A program made the translations under genes and the position numbers. A stretch of DNA of 64,000 bases, taken from positions 13,805,007 through 13,869,006 of the forward strand of contig CM035807.1 in assembly GCA_020466095.1 (NCBI GenBank), in the 5' to 3' direction. Source of the DNA: Chlorops oryzae. Taxonomy: Eukaryota; Arthropoda; Insecta; Diptera; Chloropidae. The notes below the pieces were generated by a model. The model did no database searches. It was given only the letters and a program-made list of their open reading frames with translations, and was not told the origin of the DNA. Of the stretch, positions 35,576 to 47,610 are shown piece after piece (the stretch's first letter is position 1; each line of letters begins with the position of its first letter).

Positions 35576-36295
35576 GGGAGGTCTATCGATAATTTCGAAA
35601 TTGATAAGTTTTGATTATCGACAATTATTATAACCGAAATTTAATTATCGATAATTTAGTGTTCGATAATTAATTAGATCGATCCTTTAGCAAGATTATC
35701 AGCATATTCATTAATCGATGATTTAATATCGATAGTTCTATCAATCGAAAATACTAATAATCGATAATATCGATAATCGAAATCGGGAATTTCTCCATTT
35801 AAAAAAGCGACCACTTTATTGTTTTAAAATATTGTTCGAGTATCTGACTCTCGAGTTAGCATCAGCACAGTGATGCCAGATTTTATCGATAAAAAAACCC
35901 TCAAATATTGGAAAAAAACCCATTTTTCCCCATTTTCAAAAAATAAAAACCCACGAAAAAACCCAGAATGATTTTTTGAAAATATGGGCGTACCGATTTC
36001 AAAATTGAACATTGGATTTAAACGCAATATTTCAATATTTTAATAAAAGTATCAAGAAAAAAAATAAAAAATAAAAGTAACTTAAAATTGTAGTAGTAAA
36101 TGTACCTTAAATGTAGTGCATAAATTTCGATATAAAATTACCCATACTTTTCCCCATGTCACGTTTTTTGAGTGAAAAAACCCACAATATGGGGAAAAAC
36201 CCACAATCTGGCATCACTGCATCAGCATCACCTTTCCAAAGCTAAACTAAATGTCAACATGTCGATGATTTCAATAGTTTGAACACGTACACGAG
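35576..36295. repeat. Third, degraded member of the TATCGATA repeat family
   Basis: TATCGATA or near variants occur at 35584, 35646, 35727 and 35768. The right part (CATCACCTTTCCAAAGCTAAACT...ATGTC...CGATGATTTC-AATAGTTTGAAC) matches the tails of both composite repeats (near 10040-10130 and 21105-21165). No minisatellite is present. It is split by the hAT element at 35868-36219. Confidence 0.65.
35868..36219. mobile_element. hAT-type MITE, TSD CATCAGCA
   Basis: 352 bp. Ends CAGTGATGCCAGATT and, on the other strand, CAGTGATGCCAGATTGTG. Perfect 8-bp duplication CATCAGCA at 35860-35867 and 36220-36227. The inside has AAAAACCCA/TTTTTCCCC runs. It interrupts the older TATCGATA repeat, so it is younger. 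Confidence 0.92.
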
Positions 36296-36299
36296 AGAC

Positions 36300-37280
36300 T
36301 GATCAGTCAGACTGAGTGTCTATGTGCCGCTTAAGTCGTGTGCAAAAAAGTTTAAAAAGCAAACTTCTTTGTTGTCTGTAAGTGAAACGAACAAGAAAGT
36401 GGAGAATGTGAAGCTAACAAGTTTTGTTGTTACATCGAGCATAAACGCTTGACTTTTGCTTGCTCAATCGAAATTGAGAAGTCAAAGCAGAAAGTTCCAA
36501 CTTGTAAGTAATTTCTAATATTAGTTGATAAGCAAGAAGAGGTAAACAAACATTTTTTTTATCAAGGCAAAAACAAGAATATGCTCTTAAGTTCGTTTCA
36601 TTTACAGTTTCCCGGAATAGAGGCAGCTGTTTTATTTTTCGTTTCTAACACATTCCGCCGCTACGATCAAATTATTTCGACTCAATGACTTGAACGAAAG
36701 ATTTCATAAAAACATTAGTACACAAGAGCGCTTCCGTCCAGCATATCTTTATAATCGCTTTAGCGGCTGCTAAGTGAATTTTGGATATATTTAAATAGAA
36801 TAATTAATCGCAAGGCAATTTATTTTTGGTACGTACATACAATATCATAGCATAGAGTACGTGTCATCACAATTACAAATGTGAATTAAAGCGTATTGCC
36901 ATGACAATAATATATATGTATCTCCGTATTGAGTAAAAATTGTTGTTTAATTCCTTTTCGGGCGTTAACAAACGCGTTCATTGTCTTTTTACCTTTTTTT
37001 ATATAATACTGTGAAATGATTTCTATTATATTAAATTATATGGAGAAATGTTCGTGCATTCAGACTTTTGACAAAAGGACAAAGGATGCTTGTGATACGC
37101 ACGACAAAAAAGTTCATTTACCTTGTAACTTTAATGCTTTCCTTTGTTCACAGCACTTTGTTTGATGTCATTAAAATTCCATGGTGCATGCTTACAGCCG
37201 CTCAACTTTTTTTGGAAAGAAAATTTAAAAAAATAATAATTAAATCATTGAAATGTCGGAGGAACATGAACTTGTGAAAT
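36300..37280 (+). promoter_or_regulatory. Probable Ctl2 promoter and 5' untranslated region
   Basis: An initiator-like TCAGTCAGACTG lies at about 36307. A donor-like GTAAGTAATT follows at 36504 and an acceptor-like TTTACAG at about 36608, compatible with a non-coding first exon and a second exon running to the ATG at 37281. This is inference from short motifs only. Confidence 0.3.
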
Positions 37281-40200
37281 ATGGAAGACCCTTATTCTCA
37301 AGAACGACCAAGACCGCTTTGGCGCAAACATAGTTGCACGGATATTCCATGTCTACTCATCTTTTTGGTATTTTTGGGCGCTTGGGCTTTTATTGCAAGT
37401 TTTGCATTTCGCTATGGAGACCTAAATAAACTTATGGTGAGTTATTTTTAATCATTTCGTTTCTTCATTCATTATTATGTAACAAGAGTTTTTGTCGCGG
37501 AATTCTTAATGTTCAAAAACACAGTCAAGTTGGATTTACCGATTTAAAAAAAAAAAAAATCAAAGGAATCATTCATTAACCTTTTATCGCATACGAACCC
37601 ATATATGGTTTCTAACAACAAAAAAAAAAAAAAACTCAGGCACTTTTTAATGACAAACGATATAGTATACCCAGCCGGAAATTGCACTACTTCCGAACCA
37701 CTGCTCGACCATTGCATTTGAAACAAATAAATCTGTACATTTGAAATGGGTGTATATCATCAGATAAACATCTTGAAAATATTGGTCAATCTTAAAGTTC
37801 ATTTCATTTAAGGTTTTCATTTGAAGCACTAAGAAAGAAGTACTCAACCCTTTTTGGATTGAACATATCATTTGAAGAGGGGTCTGTTGTTGCGACCTCT
37901 TGCTTATATGATATTTTCACTAGAATATCATTCGAAAGAGCACCAATTGGTCTCTTTAGAAATGAACGTGTAACTACTTCTAGACTGATGAATTACTTTT
38001 GTCATGCATTCGATGAATTCCGGCTGGGGATATATAATGGCCTTAAAACAACCATTTACTGGGAAAAATTTATTTTTGTCACTTATTTAATATATTATGC
38101 AGTAAAGGGGTTAAAAAGAATGGAGTTTTCATAGTTTTGTACAATGTAAACAACGTGAATTACAGTTTATTATTCTTGTATCTTAATAAGCATTTGTCAT
38201 TTATAATATAAAAAAAAAAAATGCAACTGATGTCAAACATTAACCCAATTTCATTCATTTCCCATTCTTTTACTTTCTTTGAAGCCTATCACGCGATTTG
38301 TGGTCAAATATGAAAAAGATAGAAGCTAAACGTGTAATTATCTAAAAAAAAAAAAAAAAACACGATTGCGATCTGATAAAACTGCATGTTGCATGTTCAT
38401 ATTAGATGACCTATTTGGAAATCGAAACTGAAAATAAATCTTTTTTTTTTTTTTGTGCAACTAATGCGTTTGATGAACTTTTGCTTTCAAATTCATTTGC
38501 TACTTTCATTGTCATTAAACTGAAAACTTTAAATATTGGTTAGAATGAATGGAAATAAAGGGAATTTCACTTCAATAAGTATACATTTATTAACATATAT
38601 AAAGCTCACAGTAGCAACTAAAATTGTACATTTTTCGGAATATACAAAAAACTGTCTTGCAAATTGCAATGCAGTCTGAGTCAAAACATACCCTGCAGTT
38701 ATTCCAACTACTCTCAACTACTCCCCAACTAGTCACAAAAATACCAGGACTACTCCCTCTTAATTTTCCAACCAATGCTTTGAACTGTCTTTTTTAACGT
38801 TGAGCTGTCATTGGAAAATAACTAGTCACAGTTTTTGCTCATATGAACTAGACCTGGAGTATATACAGTTGGGTCGATTTTTGGTCAATTTGTATTTTTG
38901 CACAATTTATGAAAAAAAAAAATATTTTTTACTCTTTGTTTTGTATTTTTTTTCTCTTTTGTTTTTTTAAATCTTTTCTTTTTTACTTCTTTTTTAATTT
39001 TTTCGCCTCGACCGAGCCTCGAACCGCTGACCTCTGGGGGTTAGTAAGTCCGTGTCCTAACCATTACGCTAAACAAGCAAATTTTAATGTATTGATCAAA
39101 ACGCTCATTTGAGTTTTTGGTTGCTGAAGTTTTTCCTAGAACGCACGAGTAGAATTTTTACTACAAAAATGTATTAATTGAAAAATAAATACATATTAAA
39201 AAAAAAAAAAAAAAAAAAAATAAAAAAAAAATACTTAAAAATTTAGCGAAACATTTTTTTATTTCAAAATTAACTATTAAATAAAATAAATTAAAATATA
39301 AACATAAAAAAAAACTTGGTAATAAAAAAAAATTATTCTCACCCGAGCCAGGGATCGAACCCCAACCCATGAGGTCGCTGAGCGATAGTCTTAAACCGTC
39401 CAGCTAACTACCTTTCGGTGGGACAACGATCAGAATGCGAACTTAAAGCAGACAATAAACAATTTTTTTCTACTTCGCAATCGAAGCACAAAGCGAAGGG
39501 AAATCCTGAAACTCAAATACTGTACATTTTGACTAGTCATATTTCGAGTAACCTCAGAGTACTCAGTGTTTGGCAAATTGACCTCTTCATTACTGCAGGG
39601 ATAATAACAGCTGCCTTTAACACTACCAAAAACTAGATACTCTAAAAAAAATTCAGTTTTAACTTGTGTCACTTTAATTGCCGCGATGCGATACGTTCTC
39701 TTGTGAGTAGAAAAAATTAGTTTTAAATAATATTATCTTTTGACATTTTCGTCGACCTTTATGCAGCGAGTCCATGTTATTAATTTATTTAAATGAAGAA
39801 AAAATTATATTTTATGATTTCCATTGCTTTATAAAATAAATATATAATTTCTGATGCCTTCAGGTTCCAACGGACTCATTAAATCGTAAATGCGGTATCG
39901 ATTCCACCGTGCTTGATAAAAAGTACCTATTCTTTTTCAATTTGGAGAAATGTATCGATCCGTTCGTTCCACTAACCGGTTGCCCAACGAAGCAAGTCTG
40001 TGTCGAATCATGTCCAACGCAAAACTTTGTGTGGGAAAACATGAAGGATACGCTCTCAGTGGAAGAGTTGAAGTCACGATTAATATGCATAACAGAAGCT
40101 GATAAAAATGGCATTTACAATAAGGCCGATATTCAAAAGAAAATCGATCAAGAACGTTGTGCGAGTCACTATATAAAATCGGCGCCATTTTTGAATCGGT

Positions 40201-42065
40201 GTATGTGGAAATTTTCGCCACAGGTCTGCGAATACATTCCATCGTTTTTATTGCAACCAAATCGTCGTAGTCAACGAGATGCAGGATTAAACTTTGAAGG
40301 TGTTTATAATGGTACAATTGTGGATGTTCCTCAAGCCATGGCACTGACTGCGTCAACCAATATGCAAAAACGTATTGCAGCGCCCGTAAACACAAAAGTG
40401 GAAGCTCAGGAACCCGAAGTGCAATGCCGTCGACGCACTGAATTAGGTGAAACAGTTTTAAAGGAGAAAATGATGCAGGCCGATACACGTTTAGCGAAAT
40501 TCGTTGGCAACATGGTTGCATATTTTTATAACGGGACACATGATGCACAAGAGATTGGTGAAGCTATTGTTGAAGATATTGTAAATTCATGGATTGTAGT
40601 ACTCATTGCCCTGATAGGTACCCTAATCATATCGCTTATTTTTATATTCCTAATGCGATGGTTCGCAGCACCGTTTCTCTGGTTTTCAATTTTAGGCGTT
40701 GTCTCTGGACTGGCTGTTGGAATTTATTATAGTATAAAAAAATATTTATTTTGGAGAAATTTTATCAAAGTTCCAAATCATTCAATCAATTTAAATTCTG
40801 CGGTTAAAAATATTTTACAAGAGTCCAACACTTGGCTTTATCTAACGATAATTGAATGCATTTGTCTCGTTGTCATAATTTTGCTAGTTATTATTCTTCG
40901 AAAACGTATACGAATCGCGATTGCACTTACCAAGGAGGGTAGTAAAGCAGTCTCCAGTGTCATTTCGACTGTATTCTTTCCAATATTTTCATGGATTCTT
41001 TTTATAGCAGCAATAGTTTACGCTATTGTTGTTGGTCTTTACTTGCGTTCAATTGGCGAACCATCATTTCTGATGGTTCGTCAATTGGATCCGAGCTCTC
41101 CGACGGGCATTAGCTCGGAAAATTGCATTTGTTCTGCTCCCGTGAGTTACAACGTCGGTGACTCCTGCGACCCAAAGAAATTCCAAGAGTTTTGTCATGT
41201 TTCCGGTAGTCGTTCGCCATGCCTCAAAACCAGTTGTAGTTTTTCCAAAATTGCTAATCCGACTTTAGTCAATTGGTTCATTGTGTATAATATCTTTGGT
41301 TATCTTTGGATAACATTCTTTATTTCCGCATTCAATGATATGGTGCTTGCTGGTACATTTGCTAATTGGTATTGGACATTCAAGAAGAGTGACGTACCAT
41401 ATTTTACGCTGACCAGAGCATTTACCCAAACGTTTTTCTATCATTTAGGTACTTTAGCATTTGGTTCGCTCATACTTGCCATATGCCGTTTTATACGTAT
41501 CATACTCGAGTATATACATTCCAAATTGATTAAATACGATAATGGTGTAACACGTTGCATTATGTGCTGTATGCGTTGCTTCTTTTGGCTGCTAGAATCA
41601 TTTTTACGCTTCCTTAATCGAAACGCTTATATTATGTGCGCAATACATAGTACGAATTTTTGTACAAGTGCCAAAGATGCATTCAATCTTATAATGCGTA
41701 ATTTTTTGCGCGTCATAACATTGGATAAGGTCACTGATTTTCTATTTTTTTTATCGAAAGTACTTTTGACTGGAGTAGCTGGAACTGGAACATATTTTTT
41801 CATTTCAAATAGTCGCATCTTCCAAGTTCATTATGTCGCAGTGCCAACAACAATTGTCGTTATTGCCGCTTTTCTCATAACAAGCGTGTTCTTTAGTGTT
41901 TATTCGATAGCTGTTGACACGTTATTCTTGTGCTTCCTTGAGGACTGCGAACGAAATGATGGTACACCAGAGAAACCATATTATATGTCAAAGCAACTAA
42001 TGCGTATTTTAGGGAAACGTAATAAAGGTCCACGACGTCTAAATAGCAATGATAGTTACAGATAA
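37281..42065 (+). CDS. Ctl2: Choline-transporter-like protein (SLC44/CTL family)
   Basis: Polytopic membrane protein of the SLC44 family, whose vertebrate members move choline and related organic cations across plasma and organelle membranes. Two exons, 37281-37436 and 39864-42065, join in phase 0 to 785 residues with no break. Exon 1 carries the short cytosolic N-terminus (RPRPLWRKHSCTDIPCLL) and the first membrane span (LIFLVFLGAWAFIASFAF). A large cysteine-containing loop follows (NLEKCIDPFVPLTGCPTKQV), then about nine hydrophobic spans between residues ~250 and ~740, with the family signature FLEDCERNDGTPEKPYYMS near the C-terminus. The 2.4-kb intron holds two tRNA-like SINE heads. As I recall, Drosophila CG11880 (Ctl2) also lies next to dgt6, which supports the assignment. 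Head-to-head with ash2, tail-to-tail with dgt6. Confidence 0.93.
38920..39082 (-). mobile_element. tRNA-like SINE head 1
   Basis: On the minus strand an A-box-like TAGCGTAATGGTTAGGAC is followed about 40 bases later by a B-box-like GGTTCGAGGCTC, then an A-rich tail. No cloverleaf pairs well, so it is a tRNA-derived SINE rather than a tRNA gene. In Ctl2 intron 1. Confidence 0.6.
39325..39425 (-). mobile_element. tRNA-like SINE head 2
   Basis: Minus strand: CACCGAAAGGTAGTTAGCTGG start, perfect B box GGTTCGATCCC, end CTCGGGTG that pairs with the start, then an A/T-rich tail toward 39170. The anticodon arm is broken. Independent of head 1 in sequence, so two SINE families lie side by side. Confidence 0.6.
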
Positions 42066-42176
42066 ATGAAAAGTGAAAGAGAAACACCAACGGTTTTATT
42101 TCATTTTGTCAATAGAATGTGTTCTTAGGAAGAACTGTTCGTTTACAATATCTAAAATTTTCTGATAAACTAAAAA
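42066..42176 (+). other. Ctl2 3' UTR
   Basis: Begins after TAA at 42063-42065. Cut short by the hAT foldback element that starts at 42177; no canonical AATAAA lies before it, so the transcript may end inside the element. Confidence 0.4.
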
Positions 42177-43087
42177 CAGACCTGTTAAATAATGATTATT
42201 TAATTAATGATTAATTAATCAGATTATTTTTTTCTTATGAGTGAAATAGTGATTATTTAGTGATTATTTTTGTATGACCTATATTAATCAATGATTGCGA
42301 TTACCAAATAATCATGAAATAATCAAGATTATTTCAGATTAATGAAAAAAATCAGAAAAAATCAAAAAATAATCAAAAAAATAATCCCGATTAATTTTAG
42401 ATTATTTTTGAATATTTTTGATTTTTTTTTGATTATTTTTGATTTTTCCTGATTATTTTTGGGTTTTTTGATTTTTTTTTGATTAATTTTGATTTGTTCT
42501 GATTTTTTTTATTAATTTTAATTATTTTCAATTTGTAATTGAATATAATTAAATGTAGTACAGTCAGGGGCCCATATGTCCTTGCCTATGACATCGCAAT
42601 GTAAAATTCGCCTCTCGAAAGTATTGCCGGTGGTTTGACGAGGGGTGGTCCTAACCACAGGTGGCTGGTGAATTCATTTGTCCGGTGCCGGTCCCACGGA
42701 CTATAGGGAAACTTTGGAAAAACGATGTTATTCAATTACAAATTGAAAATAATTAAAATTAATAAAAAAAAATCAGAACAAATCAAAATTAATCAAAAAA
42801 AATCAAAAAACCCAAAAATAATCAGGAAAAATCAAAAATAATCAAAAAAAAAAATCAAAACTATTCAAAAATAATCTAAAATTAATCGGGATTATTTTTT
42901 TGATTATTTTTTGATTTTTTCTGATTTTTTTCATTAATCTGAAATAATCTTGATTATTTCATGATTATTTGGTACTCGCAATCATTAATAATCAAAAATT
43001 TCAAGAAGTTAAATTAATAATGATTATGGATTAAAAAAAGAACAATAATTCATGATTATTAATCTTAATCGGGATTTAACAGGTCTG
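42177..43087. mobile_element. Large foldback hAT-type element, TSD ACTAAAAA
   Basis: 911 bp. Both ends read CAGACCTGTTAAAT inward; perfect 8-bp duplication ACTAAAAA at 42169-42176 and 43088-43095. Nearly the whole element is one inverted repeat made of AATAATCAAAAA-type units, with a unique centre at about 42560-42730. No transposase. It stands about 110 bp after the Ctl2 stop codon. Confidence 0.92.
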
Positions 43088-43095
43088 ACTAAAAA

Positions 43096-45051
43096 TTCAG
43101 TCTCTGCGTAATAAAATAAGCTTATAGCCAGAATATTCAAACGCCCAAGATTCGCGTCTCATATTTTTGCTGATTTTACGCCATTTCCTTCTAATTGTGA
43201 AGGAATTTTTTCCAACTGAAATCATGGAATATCTTTAAAATCTTTTGGTATTTACTTATATCATGGATCATTACCTTTTTCAAAAATTGGAACGCAAAAA
43301 TAATATTAAAAATAAAAAGTACAAAAATTACATCAAAATTGAATGCAACCAAAAAGCCGCCATATTAATTATCTTAACCTCTGAGCTACTAAACTTTGTA
43401 ATCTTAGATAATTCAAAAACATTTCAATTATTAAGATAAGATCATTTGTCGGATACAAAATTAAAATATTCTCTTTATCTGAAGTCTATTACTTCCTATT
43501 AAGGCTTAACACACAGGATTAGTCAAAACGAAAAAAAAAAACATTACTTGCCCACTATATATAATTAAACGTATTTGAAATGCTTTATTCATATATGGTC
43601 CAATGCTACTGTCGGTTTGCAAAACAGAAACTATTGATTAAGTCATTGCGAATCCTTACGATAGGTTTCACCAAATAATCACATAGTTTTCAAATTTCTT
43701 TTGTATATTTTTTAATAAGCAATGATAAAACAGTGAGGTTTCTATTCATAACGGGGCACAAGGAAAGGGAAACAGAATCTCACGAAATAACTAATTAGAA
43801 TATTTGAATGGCCCCTCTTTCGTTGTTCACTCTTGCCATTTTCCAATTCAGCTTTTAGGTTGAAAACACACCAAAGCCAACAAAACGTTGATTCATGTGG
43901 AATTCGACAAAAGTATATTGCTTCTTATCTAGCAACACACACCGAGTACGACACAACATTTTGTTGGTCAACGCATTTGTTCGAACGCCGTTGATACATG
44001 GCACTCCATACAGCCAACCCACACCGAACTCGACAAAACGTTGCACATGCTCGGCGACGTCGATAATCTCATGTAAGCTTACGGCGCAACGCACACTGAA
44101 AACGACACGAGCAAAACAGAAGCTTCGACAAAAAAGCATGCAGAAAGCTGTTGGCTTGGATTTTGTTTGAGTTCGACAAATTTGTTAGCGTTGGTGTGGG
44201 TTATCGCGAAAAGCGTTTTTTGGCTGTACGTCAAAAAAACGTTTTGTTGGCTTTGGTGTGTTTTCACCCTTAGTAATCATATTTGCATAATTTAATTAAA
44301 AACTTATTTTATATACCATTTAAAACAAACGATATCATTGGCATATTAGTAGGAATAGTTGAAACCTCATTCGAAGAGCATTTCTTAATTATATAGCGAC
44401 TTTAACTACGTATAGGTATGCGAAGCAATCAAAGGAGAAAGACATAAGATTACTTTATAAAAGTGCAATATCGGAATAAGGAACAGACAGAAACTATTTG
44501 TATGTGATGTTTACAACGTAATTGTGTAAAAATTTTTGGTGAGGAAACAAATTTTAAGTATGTAATAGCTAGGAATTGGAATTGGAAAAAGTTCATTGTT
44601 AACGCATGCTCAAAACTGAATGTGAAAGAAGAGTCTGTGCATAAAGATTGCAATATTTACACGATACTAAATTTAAGTTATTAATTACATATATACATTT
44701 ATCGTAAGTATGCAACAGATTTCAATTCACATTTTTCGAAGTGTATATTAATAAATAATTTGATTTAGAAATCAAAATTGTACTTTATTTTTTATTTTTA
44801 TTTAATTTTTTTTTTTTAGCCGAGCGTCGCAAATAAATCAATTGTCTGTGCAAAATTATTAAAATAACTTCAGATATTCAAGGAAAAAAGAATGCGATTC
44901 CAAAAGCAGATTTTTAATAAGTACTTATGATTAATATAATTGAGTGCACAATTTTTTTTTTTTTTTTTTGAGCAAAAAGTTAAACTTCTGCTAAACAATA
45001 TATAAAATGTAATAGATGCATTGAACAGATTTAAAGTAATATCAAAATAAT
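43096..45051. other. Intergenic, Ctl2-dgt6
   Basis: Tail-to-tail spacer. Apart from the MITE at 43858-44269 there is no gene or clear motif; T-runs near 44808-44818 and 44950-44970. dgt6 polyadenylation must lie at the right-hand side on the minus strand. Confidence 0.5.
43858..44269. mobile_element. PIF/Harbinger-type MITE, TSD TTA
   Basis: 412 bp. Ends GGTTGAAAACACACCAAAGC and, on the other strand, GGGTGAAAACACACCAAAGC; the match runs on for about 32 bp with one difference. TTA on both sides (43855-43857 and 44270-44272). CG-rich compared with the surroundings and with no frame. Confidence 0.88.
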
Positions 45052-47227
45052 TTATAAAATTTCGTTGAGTACAGTATCACTTGTGTTAAATATTTCATCA
45101 TCGTTGGGAGTATTGAATTCGAAGGGTTTATATATAATAGGTGTGTTAAGTAGATTAGAATCAGTTTCAATATCGATTGTAGGGATTGTCTCATTTAATT
45201 TAGCGCCATGATCCATGGCATGCGTTGAAAATCCTTCTTGCGGCGCCAGTGATTCAAGCCGGCCGGAAGGACTTGTACTCAGATTTTGGATATTGAACGT
45301 TGCCTCCTGGACCTTTTTCACTACCAAAGGTTTTTTTAATAACATTTTCGAAGGACTTTTTTCGTACGATATTGAAAGTGCAATGCGTGTAATCTCGCCA
45401 CAACTAGTATTGAATGGAGTATTTGGAGATTTTTTTGCAGGTCTACTTGTTTGTTCCTCAATATGTTGTTGCGGTAAATTAATTTTAATTGGCGTTTCAG
45501 TTTCAGTTTCTTTTTCTGTTCCAAATATCATTTGCTGACGTTCCTTCCATTTTAAACCTAACAGTGATAGATTTTGTTGTTGTGTTGTTGGTTTTTTAGA
45601 ACGAATTGTCTTACCAACGGAACTTTTATAAATAGTGCGTAAAAGATATGCAGGATCAGTGTTTTTAGAATGATTTAAAGATTTGTTCAATTCAAAGGAT
45701 TGTTCTTTTCGATTCTCTTTTTTACGATTGTGTGCATTTCCTGATTGCATGAGTGCTGTTAGAACAAAGAGAAGAAAATTAAGATTTAGCAATTCGAAGA
45801 ATTTCGGATAAGAAACTTACTGAAATAATTTCCACAACTGTCCAAAAAATTTGTTTCATCTTGTAGCGGCAGTCGGGAACTGATATTTTCCGAAATATTG
45901 AACTTAATTGGTGGCGTATAAACATATTTCAATTGTAATGGACTATTAGAAGCCAAATGACAAATAATGTCTTTGCATGGTGAATCGTTTCGTTTGATTT
46001 TGGACGTATTATATTTCTTTTGGTAATCGCTAAGTTGTATTTCAAGTTCTTGGAAACCAGTTTTTAAATCAGTTAACTCGCACGTTACATTTTCATTTAT
46101 CATCTTATTACTTTCTAGAACATATGCAAGCCAATTTTTTATTTTGGGTGCTACCATAACAAAGGCTGCGGTCATCGAAGTCATTGTGGGGCCCTCTGAT
46201 GAATCAACTGCTGCACAAATAGTGTCTAGAATAAACAATAAACACTTAAAATCAAAAGAAATTAAATAATAATTTATGTATAGCTACCTTCAAATTCTGA
46301 AGAGACGCTGGACGCTGACGCTATATTTTTCAACGTTTGCTGCAGACTTCCTTTGTCTTTTCTAAATTCATTAGCTTTATTTTGAAATCTTTCAATAGAT
46401 TCTTTCAGTTCATTCTAAAGGTTTCTCTAAAGATTCGATATTTTGAGCATGTTTAAGAAACTTCCTTTCGAAAAGTTGTTTATTTTCCATTTGAAGATCA
46501 CACAAAAATTCCTTATCGATTTTCTTGCATAAGCTATTTTCAAATTTGAGTAAAATTAATTTGATTTGTTGGCTTTTATTACGTAAGCTAGATATCTGAG
46601 CATCGATTTCGGTGATATAGTGAGATGCGTACTCCTTGAAGAACTCATTATGTTTTTGCATGCGTTTACAATTCATCTCACAGTTCAGTTCATCATCGGT
46701 AAGGTCAGTTCCCAATTGCTTTTCCCGCTGGCGCACCTGCTCCTGAATGACGAAGCCAACCAAGTCCAGTAAAAAAACTATGAATTTCATTCCGTAGGGC
46801 ATTACCACTAGATAGGATTTAACGTTCCAATTCAAATGATGTTTTTCGCTTAAGAATTTTAAGTATTCAACTGTGGCTGAACGGAAACTTGATTCGGAAC
46901 GTTTGTCTGATAATGGCCAATAGAAACGCTTCTTAAATTCGATAGGATCGTGCAAGCGAAATAAGAAATTCATTACTTGAAAGAATGCCGTTTGATTCGG
47001 CTTCAAAAACATATCCGACGTGAAGCACCTAAATGAAAATTGATTGAAAATCAACAATCAATAAAACTTTATTAACTTAACTTAAATTTTCTGGAAACAA
47101 ACGAAAATTACCTGCGAAATTCTTCTGTTGGCGGATATATAAGCATGAGACCTCCTAGTTTTCTGTATAATTTTTCACTGAGTTCTTTTTCTTCAGCCTT
47201 GTAAGGCGCAATTATGGTTCGATCCAT
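45052..47227 (-). CDS. dgt6: Dgt6/HAUS6, augmin complex subunit; one frameshift
   Basis: Augmin binds spindle microtubules and recruits gamma-tubulin so that new microtubules branch within the spindle; HAUS6/Dgt6 is the subunit that contacts the gamma-tubulin side. Four minus-strand exons: 47227-47112, 47028-46288, 46225-45821, 45755-45052, about 654 residues. The N-terminal domain includes [40 protein letters not shown] and [19 protein letters not shown], the conserved core of the HAUS6 N-terminal domain. A long coiled coil follows (residues ~130-330) and a low-complexity, Ser/Thr-rich C-terminus. Within exon 2 the frame meets TGA at 46412-46410; shifting one base at 46412-46415 restores a coiled-coil frame ([20 protein letters not shown]) to the donor, and phases then fit. 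This looks like a sequence error, not a dead gene. Vha100-1 lies head-to-head 4 kb away. Confidence 0.88.
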
Positions 47228-47610
47228 TATAAAACAAGCAAATTACTTTCTTTCCAATCGTTAACTCAATCTTTGAATGTTCTTTTGAATTAAAGCTGAA
47301 TTATAATCGATAGCACTTCCGATATTATCGAAATACTGTTTGAGGCTTTTTACCAGTGTTGCCAAAAAAAACTGATCAAAAAGTACACAAAACGGACCTT
47401 TTTTATAGAAAAAGTACGCACATATATATTTTTTTTGAAAAAGAAAAATCATTATACACACGGCGAGGCATTTCGATAGTTAAACATTGTTTTTTTAGTT
47501 AGGGATTATTCTCTTACAGTGTAAATCGATATGCCATAAAAAATTTACTAATTGATGCTGACAGTCACTTTTAAATATCGACTTATCGATGTCTAAAATA
47601 AATTATTCTA

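Noticed and set aside
39000..39425. Functional tRNA genes
   Set aside because: A and B boxes are present but anticodon and acceptor stems do not pair properly, and A-rich tails follow; SINE heads fit better.
39937..40548. 203-codon minus-strand open frame
   Set aside because: Antisense shadow of Ctl2 exon 2.
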